Positions 46,789 through 56,001 of a stretch of 64,000 nucleotides of DNA are shown here, in pieces (position 1 is the first letter of the stretch; every line of letters begins with the position of its first letter). This stretch comes from JBGLNJ01 sp041300525 (GTDB lineage Bacteria > Chloroflexota > Anaerolineae > Fen-1058), in NCBI GenBank assembly GCA_041300525.1, contig JBGLNJ010000001.1, forward strand, positions 186,001-250,000, written 5' to 3'. Under the pieces are notes generated by a model, which ran no database searches, had not been told where the DNA came from, and was given only the letters and a program-made list of their open reading frames with translations. The position numbers were made by a program, and so were the translations under genes.

Positions 46789-47835
46789 TCATTTAACAAG
46801 GTTGACGACACTCACGCGCGCGGCCACATCGCGCGAAATCTGGCGCAACGCCGCGCCAGCCGGCCCGTCGGGATCAATCGCCACGATGGGGCGGCCATCG
46901 TCACCGCCCTCGCGGACGAGCGGGTCAATCGGCACGCTGCCCAGGAACGGCACGCCCAGCCGCGCGGCCATGCGCGCGCCTCCGCCCGTACCAAAGATGT
47001 CCGTGGGATGGCCGCAGTTGGGGCAAACGAACGCGCCCATGTTTTCCACGATGCCGAGAATGGGCACCTGTAGCGTTTGGAACATCGCCAGGCCCTTGAC
47101 CGCATCGCCCAGCGCCACATCCTGCGGCGTCGTCACAATGATCACGCCCGTCAATGGCACCGATTGAGCCAACGTCAATTGCGCATCGCCCGTGCCGGGC
47201 GGCAAGTCAATGACCATATAGTCCAACTCGCCCCAATCCACATCGCTAAAGAACTGGCGGATGACGCCGTGAATCATCGGCCCGCGCCAGATGACGGGCT
47301 GATCGGGTGGGACGAGAAAGCCCATAGACATGACGCGCAAGCCATACGCCAGCGCCGGGTAGAGCTTGCCGTCGCGTGGCGCGGGGATGCGATCCACGCC
47401 CAGCATCATGGGGATGTTGGGACCGTAAACGTCCGCGTCCAGCAAGCCCACCGTCGCGCCGGCCTGCGCCAGCGCCACAGCCAGATTGACGGCGATGGTG
47501 GTCTTGCCCACGCCGCCTTTGCCGCGGGAAACGGCAATCGTATTGCGCATCGGCAGGTTCATCTGGCCCATCATGCGCCCGTCGGTGGGCACATTGGACT
47601 CCCATTTGACGTTGACCTCGGTCACGCCGCGCAACTTTTCCACCGCTTCCCTGGCCTGCTTTTCAATCACCGCCGTCAGTGGGCAGGCCGGCGTCGTCAG
47701 CACGACGGTGAACGACACCTTGCCGTCGTCAACGGCAACGTCCTTGATCATGTTCAACGACACCAGATCACGGTGCAACTCGGGCTCCTGGACTTGGCTC
47801 AACGCCTTCAACACATCTTTTTCGTTAACCACCAT
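46789..47835 (-). CDS. mrp: Mrp/NBP35-type Fe-S cluster carrier ATPase
   Basis: 348 residues. An N-terminal MIP18/DUF59 domain (VLKALSQVQEPELHRDLVSL) precedes the P-loop ATPase with deviant Walker A (SRGKGGVGKTTIAVNLA). LLDADVYGPNIP and the CxxC cluster site (FVCPNCGHP) follow. It carries and inserts Fe-S clusters. ATG 47833-47835 follows CGGAG; a longer start would run through an inverted repeat. Placed beside Nuo genes, whose clusters it may help build. Confidence 0.92.
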   Translation of the reverse strand: MVVNEKDVLKALSQVQEPELHRDLVSLNMIKDVAVDDGKVSFTVVLTTPACPLTAVIEKQAREAVEKLRGVTEVNVKWESNVPTDGRMMGQMNLPMRNTIAVSRGKGGVGKTTIAVNLAVALAQAGATVGLLDADVYGPNIPMMLGVDRIPAPRDGKLYPALAYGLRVMSMGFLVPPDQPVIWRGPMIHGVIRQFFSDVDWGELDYMVIDLPPGTGDAQLTLAQSVPLTGVIIVTTPQDVALGDAVKGLAMFQTLQVPILGIVENMGAFVCPNCGHPTDIFGTGGGARMAARLGVPFLGSVPIDPLVREGGDDGRPIVAIDPDGPAGAALRQISRDVAARVSVVNLVK

Positions 47836-47854
47836 CTTTACTCCGTCGAAGGAT

Positions 47855-47907
47855 GAAGGCTGAGGGATGAAGGCGGAATCTTTTTCATCCTTCATCCCTC
47901 AGCCTTC
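47855..47907. repeat. Perfect 19-bp inverted repeat before mrp
   Basis: GAAGGCTGAGGGATGAAGG (47855-47873), 15-nt loop, CCTTCATCCCTCAGCCTTC (47889-47907). It would form a strong hairpin in the mrp leader. Confidence 0.85.
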
Positions 47908-47988
47908 ACAAAACCACCCCCACCGGAACCGTCCAGTGAGGGCGGACATATTTTCCTTGTCTACTCGTCCCTTGTCTACTTGTTTCCT

Positions 47989-48579
47989 TTACCGGTTCTT
48001 GGCCTTCTCTGACTTGGCGATGTTAGCAGCCTCGGCCTCTTTGGCCGAAGGATGAATCTGGTAGTGATACGTGTCCGGCTTCATCAGCCTGTCTTTGGTC
48101 AACACCAGCTCGCTCCAACGCTCGTACGCGGCCCTTTCGTAATCCTGATCCATCTTGATCGCGTCGAATGGGCAAAATTCGGCGCAGGAACCGCACGACA
48201 TGCAAATCGTCGCATCAATCACAAACTCGACCGGCTCCGGCTTGGGGCGCTTGGTCTCCGGGTCGCTGCCGCGCACAATCCAGATGCACTGCGGCGGGCA
48301 GACCTTGGCGCAGATGCCGCACGACGTGCAGCGCTCCTGTCCCGTCGCGCTGTTAAAGACGAGGAACGGGATGTTGCGATAGTTCTCCGTCATCTGCAAT
48401 TTTTCTCTAGGATATTCGACGGTGAACAAGCCGCGCGCCGTCTTGGGGCCTTGCCGCCCCGGCAGCCTGGAGGAGCGATACTTGGCGCTCCTGAAAAGGT
48501 ATTGCGCGTCCTGGACATAAGTATCCACAAAGTGCTGAAGCGTGACCCACATCCCTTTCGCGATTCCAAGTCCGTACAT
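47989..48579 (-). CDS. nuoI: NADH-quinone oxidoreductase subunit I
   Basis: 196 residues. Two [4Fe-4S] motifs, CTSCGICAKVCP and CMSCGSCAEFCP, carry clusters N6a and N6b in the peripheral arm of complex I. ATG 48579 follows AAGGGGG. An upstream start would begin inside the palindrome at 48593-48613. Third of three nuo genes (B, CD, I) on this strand. Confidence 0.95.
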   Translation of the reverse strand: MYGLGIAKGMWVTLQHFVDTYVQDAQYLFRSAKYRSSRLPGRQGPKTARGLFTVEYPREKLQMTENYRNIPFLVFNSATGQERCTSCGICAKVCPPQCIWIVRGSDPETKRPKPEPVEFVIDATICMSCGSCAEFCPFDAIKMDQDYERAAYERWSELVLTKDRLMKPDTYHYQIHPSAKEAEAANIAKSEKAKNR

Positions 48580-48592
48580 ATTCCCCCTTGTG

Positions 48593-48613
48593 GGACAAGA
48601 TGCCATCTTGTCC
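48593..48613. repeat. Palindrome between nuoCD and nuoI (family copy 2)
   Basis: GGACAAGAT (48593-48601), GCC, ATCTTGTCC (48605-48613). Same design and GCC loop as 20428-20450, flanked by TAC on the right as there. Confidence 0.8.
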
Positions 48614-48617
48614 TACG

Positions 48618-50381
48618 TTAGCGATCCACTTCGCCCATGGTCGTGTCAATGCTGCCCAGGCCGATAATCGCATCGGCCAACTTTCCGCCGCGCGCCATCG
48701 TCGTCAATGAGCCGAGGTTGATAAAGCACGTGGCGCGGACGTGGTAGCGGTACGGATTCGGGCTGCCGTCGCTCACCACGTAAAAGCCCAACTCGCCCTT
48801 GGGCGCTTCCACGCGGCCATACGACTGGCCGGCCGGCACTCGCGTCTGATACGCTTTCTTGCCGGTCTGAATCTCACCGGCAGGCAATTGTTCGAGCGCC
48901 TGTTTGAGGATGCGAATAGACTGGCGGATCTCGCCGATGCGCACCAGGTAGCGGTCGTACACGTCGCCGTGGGTTCCGGTGACGATGTCAAAGTCAAAGC
49001 GGTCGTAGATGCTATATGGCTCTGCCTTGCGCACGTCGTAAGGCACGCCGGAAGCGCGCAGCAACGGCCCGGCCGCGCCGAGCGAGATGGCATCTGCGCG
49101 AGGCAAGACTGCCACCCCGATCGCGCGCGAGCGGACGATTTCGTTGGTGGTGATGAGATTCTCCATCTCGTCGGTCTTGAGCGGCAATCGCTCATACACC
49201 AAATGGCGCAACCGCTCCAAGAACTCGTCCGAAATATCGCGAACGACTCCGCCAAAGCGAAAATAGTTACACATCATCCGCGAGCCGGAGGCCATCTCGA
49301 ACATGTCCAGGATCAGCTCGCGTTCCTCAAAGGCGTAGATGAAGGGCGTAAAGAACGCGCCCATCTCATTCGTCAAAAAGCCGCAGAACGCCAGGTGATT
49401 CATCACCCGCGTCAGTTCCGCCATGATGACGCGGATATAGTCGGCGCGCTCCGGCGGCTTGATGTTCATCAGCTTTTCCACCGCCAACGCATAACCAAAG
49501 TTGTTGCTCATCGAGCAGAGGTAATCCAGCCGGTCGGTGAAGGGCATGTTCTGCGAAAACGTGTTGCGCTCGCCGATCTTTTCGTGGTTGCGGTGCAGGT
49601 AGCCCATCACCGGCCTGAGGTCTTCCACCGTCTCACCACTCAAGCGGACGACCAGGCGGAACACGCCGTGCGTGCTGGGATGCTGCGGCCCCAGGTTGAC
49701 GACCACGGAATCGGTGCGCATACCGTGCCCGTTCCCGCCGCCGGGGATGGGAATGATGCCGGCATAAAGCAATTGTTCGGCCTCGGGCGTGAACGACTCG
49801 ACGTTAAAGGTCTCGGGCGAAACGCTCACATTATCGTGGAACTGGACGCGCTCTTCGGCGGGAACGTGGCGCCCGCCAGGCCAACGGCTATCGAAAGGTT
49901 TATGATCTTGCTCGTAATACGCTTCTTTCCAATCTTTGCGGAGCGGGTAACCGGCAAAGCCTTCCCACGTCAAAATGCGGCGCAGGTCAGGGTGCCCGGT
50001 GTAGCGAACGCCGAACATGTCGTACGCTTCGCGCTCCTGAAATTCTGCGCTGCCCCAGACGCTCACGAGCGAAGGAATCTCGGCCACGTCGCGCGGCGTC
50101 CGCGCCTTGAACACCAAGGGGCCGCCGCCCTTGGCGAGGGCGCAAGCGTGGTAGACGGTCTCGAAATAGCCCTTGTCAATATAGTCCACGCCGGTTAGGC
50201 TGGACAAGTAATCATACCCCAGGTCATCGCGGATGGCCTGCGCCACTTCGATCAGCCGGTCATTGGCGATGACAACGCCCTCGTACTCGGCCGGCAGGAT
50301 CGCGTCGCCAAAGCGTTCCTTCAGCAAAGCCATCTCGGGAGTCAATTGCGCCAGCGGCGCCGTCACAGTTTTTTCTGCCAT
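48618..50381 (-). CDS. nuoCD: NADH-quinone oxidoreductase fused subunits C/D
   Basis: 587 residues. NuoC (about 1-170: VDYIDKGYFETVYHA, WGSAEFQEREAYDMFG, GYPLRKDW) is fused to NuoD (about 215-587: GPQHPSTHGVFRLVV, GYLHRNHEKIGE, CSMSNNFGYALAVEKL). The quinone-site region and C-terminal LADAIIGLGSIDTTMGEVDR are complete. It forms the quinone pocket of complex I. The upstream nuoB is 18 bp away. Confidence 0.95.
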   Translation of the reverse strand: MAEKTVTAPLAQLTPEMALLKERFGDAILPAEYEGVVIANDRLIEVAQAIRDDLGYDYLSSLTGVDYIDKGYFETVYHACALAKGGGPLVFKARTPRDVAEIPSLVSVWGSAEFQEREAYDMFGVRYTGHPDLRRILTWEGFAGYPLRKDWKEAYYEQDHKPFDSRWPGGRHVPAEERVQFHDNVSVSPETFNVESFTPEAEQLLYAGIIPIPGGGNGHGMRTDSVVVNLGPQHPSTHGVFRLVVRLSGETVEDLRPVMGYLHRNHEKIGERNTFSQNMPFTDRLDYLCSMSNNFGYALAVEKLMNIKPPERADYIRVIMAELTRVMNHLAFCGFLTNEMGAFFTPFIYAFEERELILDMFEMASGSRMMCNYFRFGGVVRDISDEFLERLRHLVYERLPLKTDEMENLITTNEIVRSRAIGVAVLPRADAISLGAAGPLLRASGVPYDVRKAEPYSIYDRFDFDIVTGTHGDVYDRYLVRIGEIRQSIRILKQALEQLPAGEIQTGKKAYQTRVPAGQSYGRVEAPKGELGFYVVSDGSPNPYRYHVRATCFINLGSLTTMARGGKLADAIIGLGSIDTTMGEVDR

Positions 50382-50399
50382 GAGCTTCCCCGTTTAGAA

Positions 50400-51041
50400 T
50401 CAGTTGGTAGCGAGCACAGCCGAGGCTTCCGGCTGTTCATTTGCAGTCGCCTGAACCTTGCGCAGGTCAATCAAGTCGGGGCCAAGCAGAGGCACTGGGA
50501 TCGCCGGAAACTCTTTCTTGGTGTACCACGGCGAGGTGGAAATCTTTTGCCCCTCGATCTTTTCAAACAGCTTGAGGAAACCCTGCAAGAGCGCCTCGGG
50601 ACGCGGCGGGCAGCCGGGGATATAAACATCCACCGGGATGAACTTGTCCACACCAGAGACGACGCTGTAGCCTTCCTTGAACGGCCCGCCGGACACGGCG
50701 CACGCGCCCATCGCAATCACGTACTTGGGTTCCGGCATCTGATTGTAGAGGCGAACGATCTGCGGCATCATTTTCTTGGTCACCGTGCCGGAGACGATCA
50801 TCAGGTCAGCTTGGCGCGGGCTGGGGCGCAAAAGCTCCATGCCAAAGCGGGAAAGGTCATAGCGTCCTGCTGCAGCCGCCATCATCTCAATCGCACAGCA
50901 GGCCAACCCGAAACCCATCGGCCACATGCTGTACCTGCGTCCCCAATTGTAAATCGGTGAAAGAGGATCGAATAGTTTAGCCCACGGGGTTACGGTGACA
51001 TCATCCTTGAGTTCATGCGGGACCTGCGATTTATCACTCAT
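50400..51041 (-). CDS. nuoB: NADH-quinone oxidoreductase subunit B
   Basis: 213 residues. Cluster N2 ligands: the double Cys in GFGLACCAIEMM, GACAVSGG and PGCPPRPEAL. It hands electrons from N2 to quinone. ATG 51039-51041 lies 9 nt after AGGAGG. It is the first gene of the nuoB-CD-I block, with two consensus promoters upstream. nuoA, EFG and the membrane subunits are not in the window. Confidence 0.95.
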   Translation of the reverse strand: MSDKSQVPHELKDDVTVTPWAKLFDPLSPIYNWGRRYSMWPMGFGLACCAIEMMAAAAGRYDLSRFGMELLRPSPRQADLMIVSGTVTKKMMPQIVRLYNQMPEPKYVIAMGACAVSGGPFKEGYSVVSGVDKFIPVDVYIPGCPPRPEALLQGFLKLFEKIEGQKISTSPWYTKKEFPAIPVPLLGPDLIDLRKVQATANEQPEASAVLATN

Positions 51042-51115
51042 CAAGACTGTCCTCCTGAGGTCATTGTCGCGCATTGCGTAGGATATGGAAAAGAGGCGCT
51101 GCGACAACGGGGCGA

Positions 51116-51144
51116 ATTTTACTACCTTTCATAGAAAACGACAA
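51116..51144 (-). promoter_or_regulatory. Proximal promoter of nuoB
   Basis: Reading leftwards: TTGTCG (51139-51144), 17-nt spacer, TAAAAT (51116-51121). Confidence 0.6.
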
Positions 51145-51225
51145 CCACTTTTTGGATAGCGGCTATTGTGACCGGCAAGTAGCCTGCCGACATACGAACG
51201 CATTATTTTTACAACCAACATCGCC

Positions 51226-51254
51226 ATTATAGTCACCTTTCCATAGGCCGTCAA
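51226..51254 (-). promoter_or_regulatory. Distal promoter of nuoB
   Basis: Reading leftwards: TTGACG (51249-51254), 17-nt spacer, TATAAT (51226-51231). With the proximal site it makes a tandem promoter for the Nuo block. Confidence 0.7.
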
Positions 51255-51322
51255 GGATTCGAGTTGGATCGCGCCTGCATTATCCCGTCACACTCGGGCG
51301 CAATAATAAGCTTTACCACTAT

Positions 51323-51351
51323 TTGACAAATGATTTTCGCCATGCTATACT
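51323..51351 (+). promoter_or_regulatory. Promoter of the SufR-like gene
   Basis: TTGACA (51323-51328), 17-nt spacer, TATACT (51346-51351). The 128-nt leader that follows could hold operators. The 51042-51478 gap otherwise holds only the divergent Nuo promoters. Confidence 0.75.
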
Positions 51352-51478
51352 GCCCTTGAACTGATTCCAGAATTTTCTTCCACCGGAGCCGGCGTTTCAG
51401 TGGGAGTGACGAATCAGTTTTTTCGTGTGGGCCAAGATGTGATTTCCCTCTTGGGTCAGCAGCAAAGGAAGGTGTAGG

Positions 51479-52111
51479 ATGCAAGTCACACGACAGCGTA
51501 TTCTAGAGATCCTCAAAGAACGCGGCCTGGCGACGATTGACGAGCTCGGCGAAGCGATTGGCCTGACGCCCGTCACCATCCGCCATCACTTGGATATTCT
51601 ACGCAGCGAGGGCTTGGTCGAAGTGCCCGAAGTTCGCCGCCGTACGACTCCGGGCCGTCCGCAGTATGTTTACATCCTGACAGAAACCGCCAGCGACTTT
51701 TTCCCCAAGAACTATGGCAACTTTGCCAACTTGATGATCGAAGAACTCCGCGAGCGGTACGAGCCGGCGGAACTGGATCACATCTTGCGCGGGATGGCCA
51801 GGCGCATGACGGGAGATATGCCCAAGTCACCCGACGGCCAGACGTTCGAAGAGCGCCTCACCAGCGTGACCAGCCTCCTCAACGAGCGAGGCTACATTGC
51901 CAAGTGGGAAAAGACTGACAGCGGCTATTACCTGCACGCCAACAACTGCCCCTACCGCGACATCTCGCGCAACCATGCCGAGGTGTGCGTGATGGACATG
52001 ACGCTGATCTCGGACCTGCTGGGCACCGTGCCAGAGCGCATCTCGTGGACAGCCGGCGGCGAGAATAGCTGCACCTACCACATTCCTTTGCAGGCCGCCC
52101 AACCCCAATAA
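51479..52111 (+). CDS. SufR-like Fe-S-sensing transcriptional regulator
   Basis: 210 residues. An N-terminal winged helix (RQRILEILKERGLATIDELG, then PVTIRHHLDILRSEGLV) is joined to a C-terminal domain with NNCPYRDISRNHAEVCVMD and a later Cys (ENSCTYHIPL). That Cys spacing recalls SufR, a repressor of Fe-S assembly genes that binds an Fe-S cluster. The next gene is an A-type Fe-S carrier, which supports the role. Confidence 0.8.
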   Translation: MQVTRQRILEILKERGLATIDELGEAIGLTPVTIRHHLDILRSEGLVEVPEVRRRTTPGRPQYVYILTETASDFFPKNYGNFANLMIEELRERYEPAELDHILRGMARRMTGDMPKSPDGQTFEERLTSVTSLLNERGYIAKWEKTDSGYYLHANNCPYRDISRNHAEVCVMDMTLISDLLGTVPERISWTAGGENSCTYHIPLQAAQPQ

Positions 52112-52208
52112 TCTTGCCATCCAGCATCCATTCTATTGACCGATCAGACGAGCCGCGCCGGAATCGGACAGCGGCTTTATTGCGCAAACTTAATTTGGAG
52201 GAAGAGAC

Positions 52209-52601
52209 ATGAGCACGATGATGAGTGATTCAGTTGTTGAAACGCCGACCACGACCGAAGGCTTTGTGCTGACGCTGACCAATATGGCAGCGGTCAAGAT
52301 TCAGGCTCTCCTGCAAGAACGCAATGTCCCCGATTACGGACTGCGCGTGTTTGTCGCGGGCGGCGGCTGCTCCGGCATCCAATACGGCCTGGCACTAGAG
52401 TCACAAGCGCAAGATAGGGACACGGTGCTTGAATCGAGCGGCCTCAAGTTGTACGTGGACCCGGCCAGCGCCGAGTATCTCCACGGCGCTGTCATTGACT
52501 ATGTAGATCATCCGACAGGCGGCGGGTTCCGAATCGAAAACCCGAACGTCGCAACCGCCTGTGGCTGCGGCCAACAATCCGACTGTGACGGATGCCATTG
52601 A
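52209..52601 (+). CDS. A-type iron-sulfur carrier (IscA/ErpA/SufA family)
   Basis: 130 residues. Three ligand cysteines: Cys54 in VAGGGCSGIQYG, and the CGCG near the end. An additional Cys-rich tail (SDCDGCH) is unusual for the family. It binds and delivers Fe-S clusters. ATG follows TTTGGAGGAAG. It sits 97 bp after the SufR-like regulator and is its probable target. Confidence 0.9.
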   Translation: MSTMMSDSVVETPTTTEGFVLTLTNMAAVKIQALLQERNVPDYGLRVFVAGGGCSGIQYGLALESQAQDRDTVLESSGLKLYVDPASAEYLHGAVIDYVDHPTGGGFRIENPNVATACGCGQQSDCDGCH

Positions 52602-52650
52602 TAAATTTGGAGGTCAGAGGACGGGTGGCGCAGTCAGCAGGAGTTGACGG

Positions 52651-54015
52651 ATGAAAAGGCTTTGGCTCGACAACGGAGACCTGGGAGTTTTCGTCAACCC
52701 TTCGGGTCCGCACGAGCGTTGGCAAGACCACGGGCTGGGTCTCTTGCGCACCATCTTGCGAGACAACGGCGTGGAGACCGACCTATTCTCCCTCCGTTCT
52801 CTGACTTCCTGGCGCGATCTTCCCGCACAGTTGGGGGGCTACGACATGCTCATCCTGAACGTGAGGAGCTACACGTACCCCTTCGCCTACAAAGCGGCGC
52901 AGACCTTTAAGCAAGTGAACCCCAAGGGATGGGTCATCACCGGCGGGATGCACGCGACCGTCGCCCCAGACGAGATGGAAGCGATCCAGGAATTCGACCG
53001 GATTTGCCAGGGGCCGGGCGAAAACGTGATCGTTGATCTCCTCAAGGATCCGACAGCTTTTCCCCGGCTCGTCACTGGAATCGGGGCCAAGTCCATGTCG
53101 GATTGGCCGATGATGGATCGAACCCTCTGGCCCGATCCGCACCTGCCGGATTTCCCCTGGCCTTTGGAGCCGGAATGTGGATGGGGTCCCGGCCCGGTCG
53201 CCACTCTTCTCACCAGCCGGGTTTGCCCGTGGCAATGCGTCTTTTGCAACGAGTCGTCGTACATCCCCAACATGGGGCGCAAGTCCGTAGACCAGACGAT
53301 TGACGAGCTGAATTACCTGGACGATCACTATGGGCCGCTCGGCTCGGTCGTGATTCACGACTCGATGTTCTTTCAACATCCCTCCTGGCTGAAAGAGTGG
53401 CTAGACAAGTACCCGCGCAAGGCGCACAAGCCCTGGCCTTACTGGGCCGCCGGTCGCACAGACACGGTGCGACAATGGCCTGATCTATTTGAGGCGCTGG
53501 TCCGGGAGACTAACTGGACCAGCATCTCGCTCGGCTTTGAATCGGGCAGCGACCGGGTCTTGAGGATTTTGAACAAAGAGTGTACGGCCGAGGACAATGA
53601 TTTCGCCATTGACTTGGTGAATCGGATTGGCGATGACCTGGAGCGCCAGGGCAAGGAAGCGCCCAAGTTCTGGGCCAATATCATGCTGGGCATCCCTGGC
53701 GAGACGCGCCAAGACGCTTTCGACACCATCCGGATGCTCAGGCGCATGAAGCGCGTCATGCCATCCATTGCCTACTATGCCCCCTACCCCGGTTCAGCAC
53801 TCGGCTACCAGTTGATCGCCGAAGGCAAAAGCCGGATGACGAAGGAGAACTATCACCGCTACCCCAGCGATGAGAAAGTCAACGGAATTGATTATCAGTT
53901 TTACAACGCGCTCCTGAAGGGCAAGTACGACGGCAAGGTCAACCAGGGGCTGCCGGCTTGGGCACGACCCAAAGGCAAAGTCAGACGACTCTTTGACAAA
54001 CTGGTGAAGGCATGA
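52651..54015 (+). CDS. B12-binding-domain radical SAM protein
   Basis: 454 residues. The N-terminal B12-binding-like region (LGLLRTILRDNGVETDLFS, then VITGGMHATVAPDE) precedes the radical SAM core with SRVCPWQCVFCNES (CxxxCxxC). GFESGSDRVLRILNK and IMLGIPGETRQDAFDT follow. Cleaves SAM to a 5'-deoxyadenosyl radical; relatives methylate or rearrange lipids and secondary metabolites. The substrate is not readable. It overlaps the following small gene by 4 bp. Confidence 0.88.
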   Translation: MKRLWLDNGDLGVFVNPSGPHERWQDHGLGLLRTILRDNGVETDLFSLRSLTSWRDLPAQLGGYDMLILNVRSYTYPFAYKAAQTFKQVNPKGWVITGGMHATVAPDEMEAIQEFDRICQGPGENVIVDLLKDPTAFPRLVTGIGAKSMSDWPMMDRTLWPDPHLPDFPWPLEPECGWGPGPVATLLTSRVCPWQCVFCNESSYIPNMGRKSVDQTIDELNYLDDHYGPLGSVVIHDSMFFQHPSWLKEWLDKYPRKAHKPWPYWAAGRTDTVRQWPDLFEALVRETNWTSISLGFESGSDRVLRILNKECTAEDNDFAIDLVNRIGDDLERQGKEAPKFWANIMLGIPGETRQDAFDTIRMLRRMKRVMPSIAYYAPYPGSALGYQLIAEGKSRMTKENYHRYPSDEKVNGIDYQFYNALLKGKYDGKVNQGLPAWARPKGKVRRLFDKLVKA

Positions 54016-54218
54016 GTAGCTTTAACAATCCACATCACCTCTACTTGTTTGCCATGACGAACGGCAAGAAAAAGATCGCCTATGGCTCCAGCCCCGACGA
54101 CGCTTACGAAAGCCTCAAGCTCCGCCTGACGGAACAAGAGATGGCGGACATTGTCAAGGAACAAGTCGCGCGGATCGCGCAGCGAGAGCTACAAGCCCAT
54201 GTCCATGAGTTGGGGTGA
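54012..54218 (+). CDS. Small hypothetical protein coupled to the radical SAM gene
   Basis: 68 residues; ATG 54012 overlaps the upstream TGA. SSPDDAYESLKLRLTEQEMADI suggests helices. No family recognised. The coupling suggests a small partner of the radical SAM enzyme. Confidence 0.65.
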   Translation: MSSFNNPHHLYLFAMTNGKKKIAYGSSPDDAYESLKLRLTEQEMADIVKEQVARIAQRELQAHVHELG

Positions 54219-54226
54219 GAAAAACT

Positions 54227-54258
54227 GCCCCGGCTTCTTGAAGCCAGGGCGGTTTTTT
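54227..54258 (+). terminator. Intrinsic terminator after the radical SAM operon
   Basis: GCCCcGGCTTC and GAAGCCaGGGC pair (one mismatch) across 54227-54250, followed by TTTTTT (54253-54258). Confidence 0.8.
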
Positions 54259-54310
54259 GATCCCATTGCTGACCGGCGTCAGCGCCAGTTGCCGATTGAC
54301 TGGAGTGAGA

Positions 54311-55939
54311 CTAGTCCAAAATCCGAGTGACGTGGTAGACTGTCACCTCGTGATCAATCCCCTTAAAATGCTGGCCGGGGACGGGCGTGACCTCGACTTG
54401 ATCCTTTACCAAGTCGAAAGTGGCCTGGCTGATGAGCACCTGGTTGGCGTGCGCGGTCGCGCAAATGCGCGCGCCCAAATTCGCCGCCCGGCCAATCACA
54501 GTATAGTCGGCACGCTGCTCACAGCCGATCTCGCCCACGATCAACTCGCCCGTGGCGATGCCGACGCCAATGCCCGCCGTCTCAACCCCGCGCGCCTGCC
54601 ATCGCGCCGCCACTTGCTGGAAAGCCGCTTGCATCACCAACCCCACTCGCACCGCCCGTAAGGCATGATCGGCCTGCGGGAATGGCGCGCCAAAAAGCGC
54701 CATCACCTCGTCCCCCACAAACTTGTCCAACGTCCCTTGGTGGGCGAGCACCAGGTTGGCCATCTGCCCCAAATAATCGCCCATGAACTCGACGAGCAAG
54801 TACGGATTCAGCCGCTCGGCCAGGCTCGTCGAGCCGCGCAGGTCAGCATACAACACCGTCAGCACGGACCGCTCGCCCTTGAGGATGTCTACGTTAGGAT
54901 TCTCTATCAGCCGTTCCATCACACGCGGGTCCAACGACCGGCCCAACACTCGGCGCAGCCGGCTGCGTTCCAGTCCCTCAAAGATCGCCGTGTCCATCTG
55001 GCTGATGATGGCCTTGAGCAGCCGCCGCTCGTCGGACGTAAAGCCCTGCGGCTCGCGGTTGACCGCGCCAAAAACGCCAATGATCTGGTCTCGCAAAATC
55101 AGTGGCACGCACATCACGCTGCAAGGCGCTCCTTCCTTCTGGCTGTAGCAGACCATCTCGGCACATTCCAATGCTTCGTTGGCGGCCCGATTGACCCACT
55201 CAGCATACGCCGGGACGCGCAGGAAATCTTTGGGCGTCACAGCGCGCACCTCCAATTGCTTCCCGGCGTAATTGTAGAGCATCACCAGCCCCGCCTCGAC
55301 GCCGACCGCCATGCACAACTCTTGCAGCGCGCCCTCAAGCATCTCGTCAAACGGCAAGTTTTGATCGCGGATGCGATCCACCCGATAGATCGTCTCCAAC
55401 TCTTTGTTGCGCTGCTGAAGCTCGTGATAGGTGTAGGCCTGGATCACGGCCGAATCCACCTGGCATTCGGCGACCTTGAGCAATTCGATCTCGTCGGCGT
55501 CAAAGGGACGGCCCGACCGAACCATGAGCAACGCGCCGAGGGGTTGCGCCTCCATCACGACAGGGATGACGGCCAGGTGCAACGAGTAAGGCACGCCGGT
55601 CAACGCGTCCGGCGGGAGCACTTTGTCTGCCGGCCAGACGGCAACGCCTTCGCCCTGCATAGCTTGTTGCACCAACGCTAGCAAATGGGTCGGACTGAGG
55701 CTCTCCCCTATGCCACGCTCGTTCACCGCCTTGAGTTCCAAAGTGCCCGTCTCACGATTGATCAAGTACAGATGACAGAGACCGGCCTGAAACCGGTCGG
55801 CCAGCACGGTGAGAATGAGCGAGAACATTGCCACTGGCGCAAGCACGGTGTCGCGCACACGGTCAATCGCCATGATGATCTCCAGTTCCCGTTCCGTGCG
55901 CGCCGGACAGGATGATGAACGTTGAAGCTGATCTTCCAT
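54311..55939 (-). CDS. GAF-domain class III adenylate/guanylate cyclase
   Basis: 542 residues. Two GAF domains (about 20-170 and 185-330; the boundary is near YHELQQRNKELETIYRVD) precede a class III cyclase domain (about 355-542). Metal-binding Asp residues are in VLYADLRGSTSLAERL and DKFVGDEVMALFGAP; GIATGELIVGEIG and YTVIGRAANLGARI follow. It makes cAMP or cGMP in response to GAF ligands. ATG 55939 follows AGGAG. Confidence 0.9.
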   Translation of the reverse strand: MEDQLQRSSSCPARTERELEIIMAIDRVRDTVLAPVAMFSLILTVLADRFQAGLCHLYLINRETGTLELKAVNERGIGESLSPTHLLALVQQAMQGEGVAVWPADKVLPPDALTGVPYSLHLAVIPVVMEAQPLGALLMVRSGRPFDADEIELLKVAECQVDSAVIQAYTYHELQQRNKELETIYRVDRIRDQNLPFDEMLEGALQELCMAVGVEAGLVMLYNYAGKQLEVRAVTPKDFLRVPAYAEWVNRAANEALECAEMVCYSQKEGAPCSVMCVPLILRDQIIGVFGAVNREPQGFTSDERRLLKAIISQMDTAIFEGLERSRLRRVLGRSLDPRVMERLIENPNVDILKGERSVLTVLYADLRGSTSLAERLNPYLLVEFMGDYLGQMANLVLAHQGTLDKFVGDEVMALFGAPFPQADHALRAVRVGLVMQAAFQQVAARWQARGVETAGIGVGIATGELIVGEIGCEQRADYTVIGRAANLGARICATAHANQVLISQATFDLVKDQVEVTPVPGQHFKGIDHEVTVYHVTRILD

Positions 55940-55963
55940 GCAACACTCCTTTGCCCCCTCGCC

Positions 55964-55986
55964 CCACTCCCTGACGCAGGGAGTGG
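55964..55986. repeat. Perfect 10-bp palindrome
   Basis: CCACTCCCTG (55964-55973), ACG, CAGGGAGTGG (55977-55986), between the cyclase and the next gene. Shares CCCTGACG with 17076-17109. Confidence 0.7.
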
Positions 55987-56001
55987 CTGGGGAGGTTGAG
56001 G

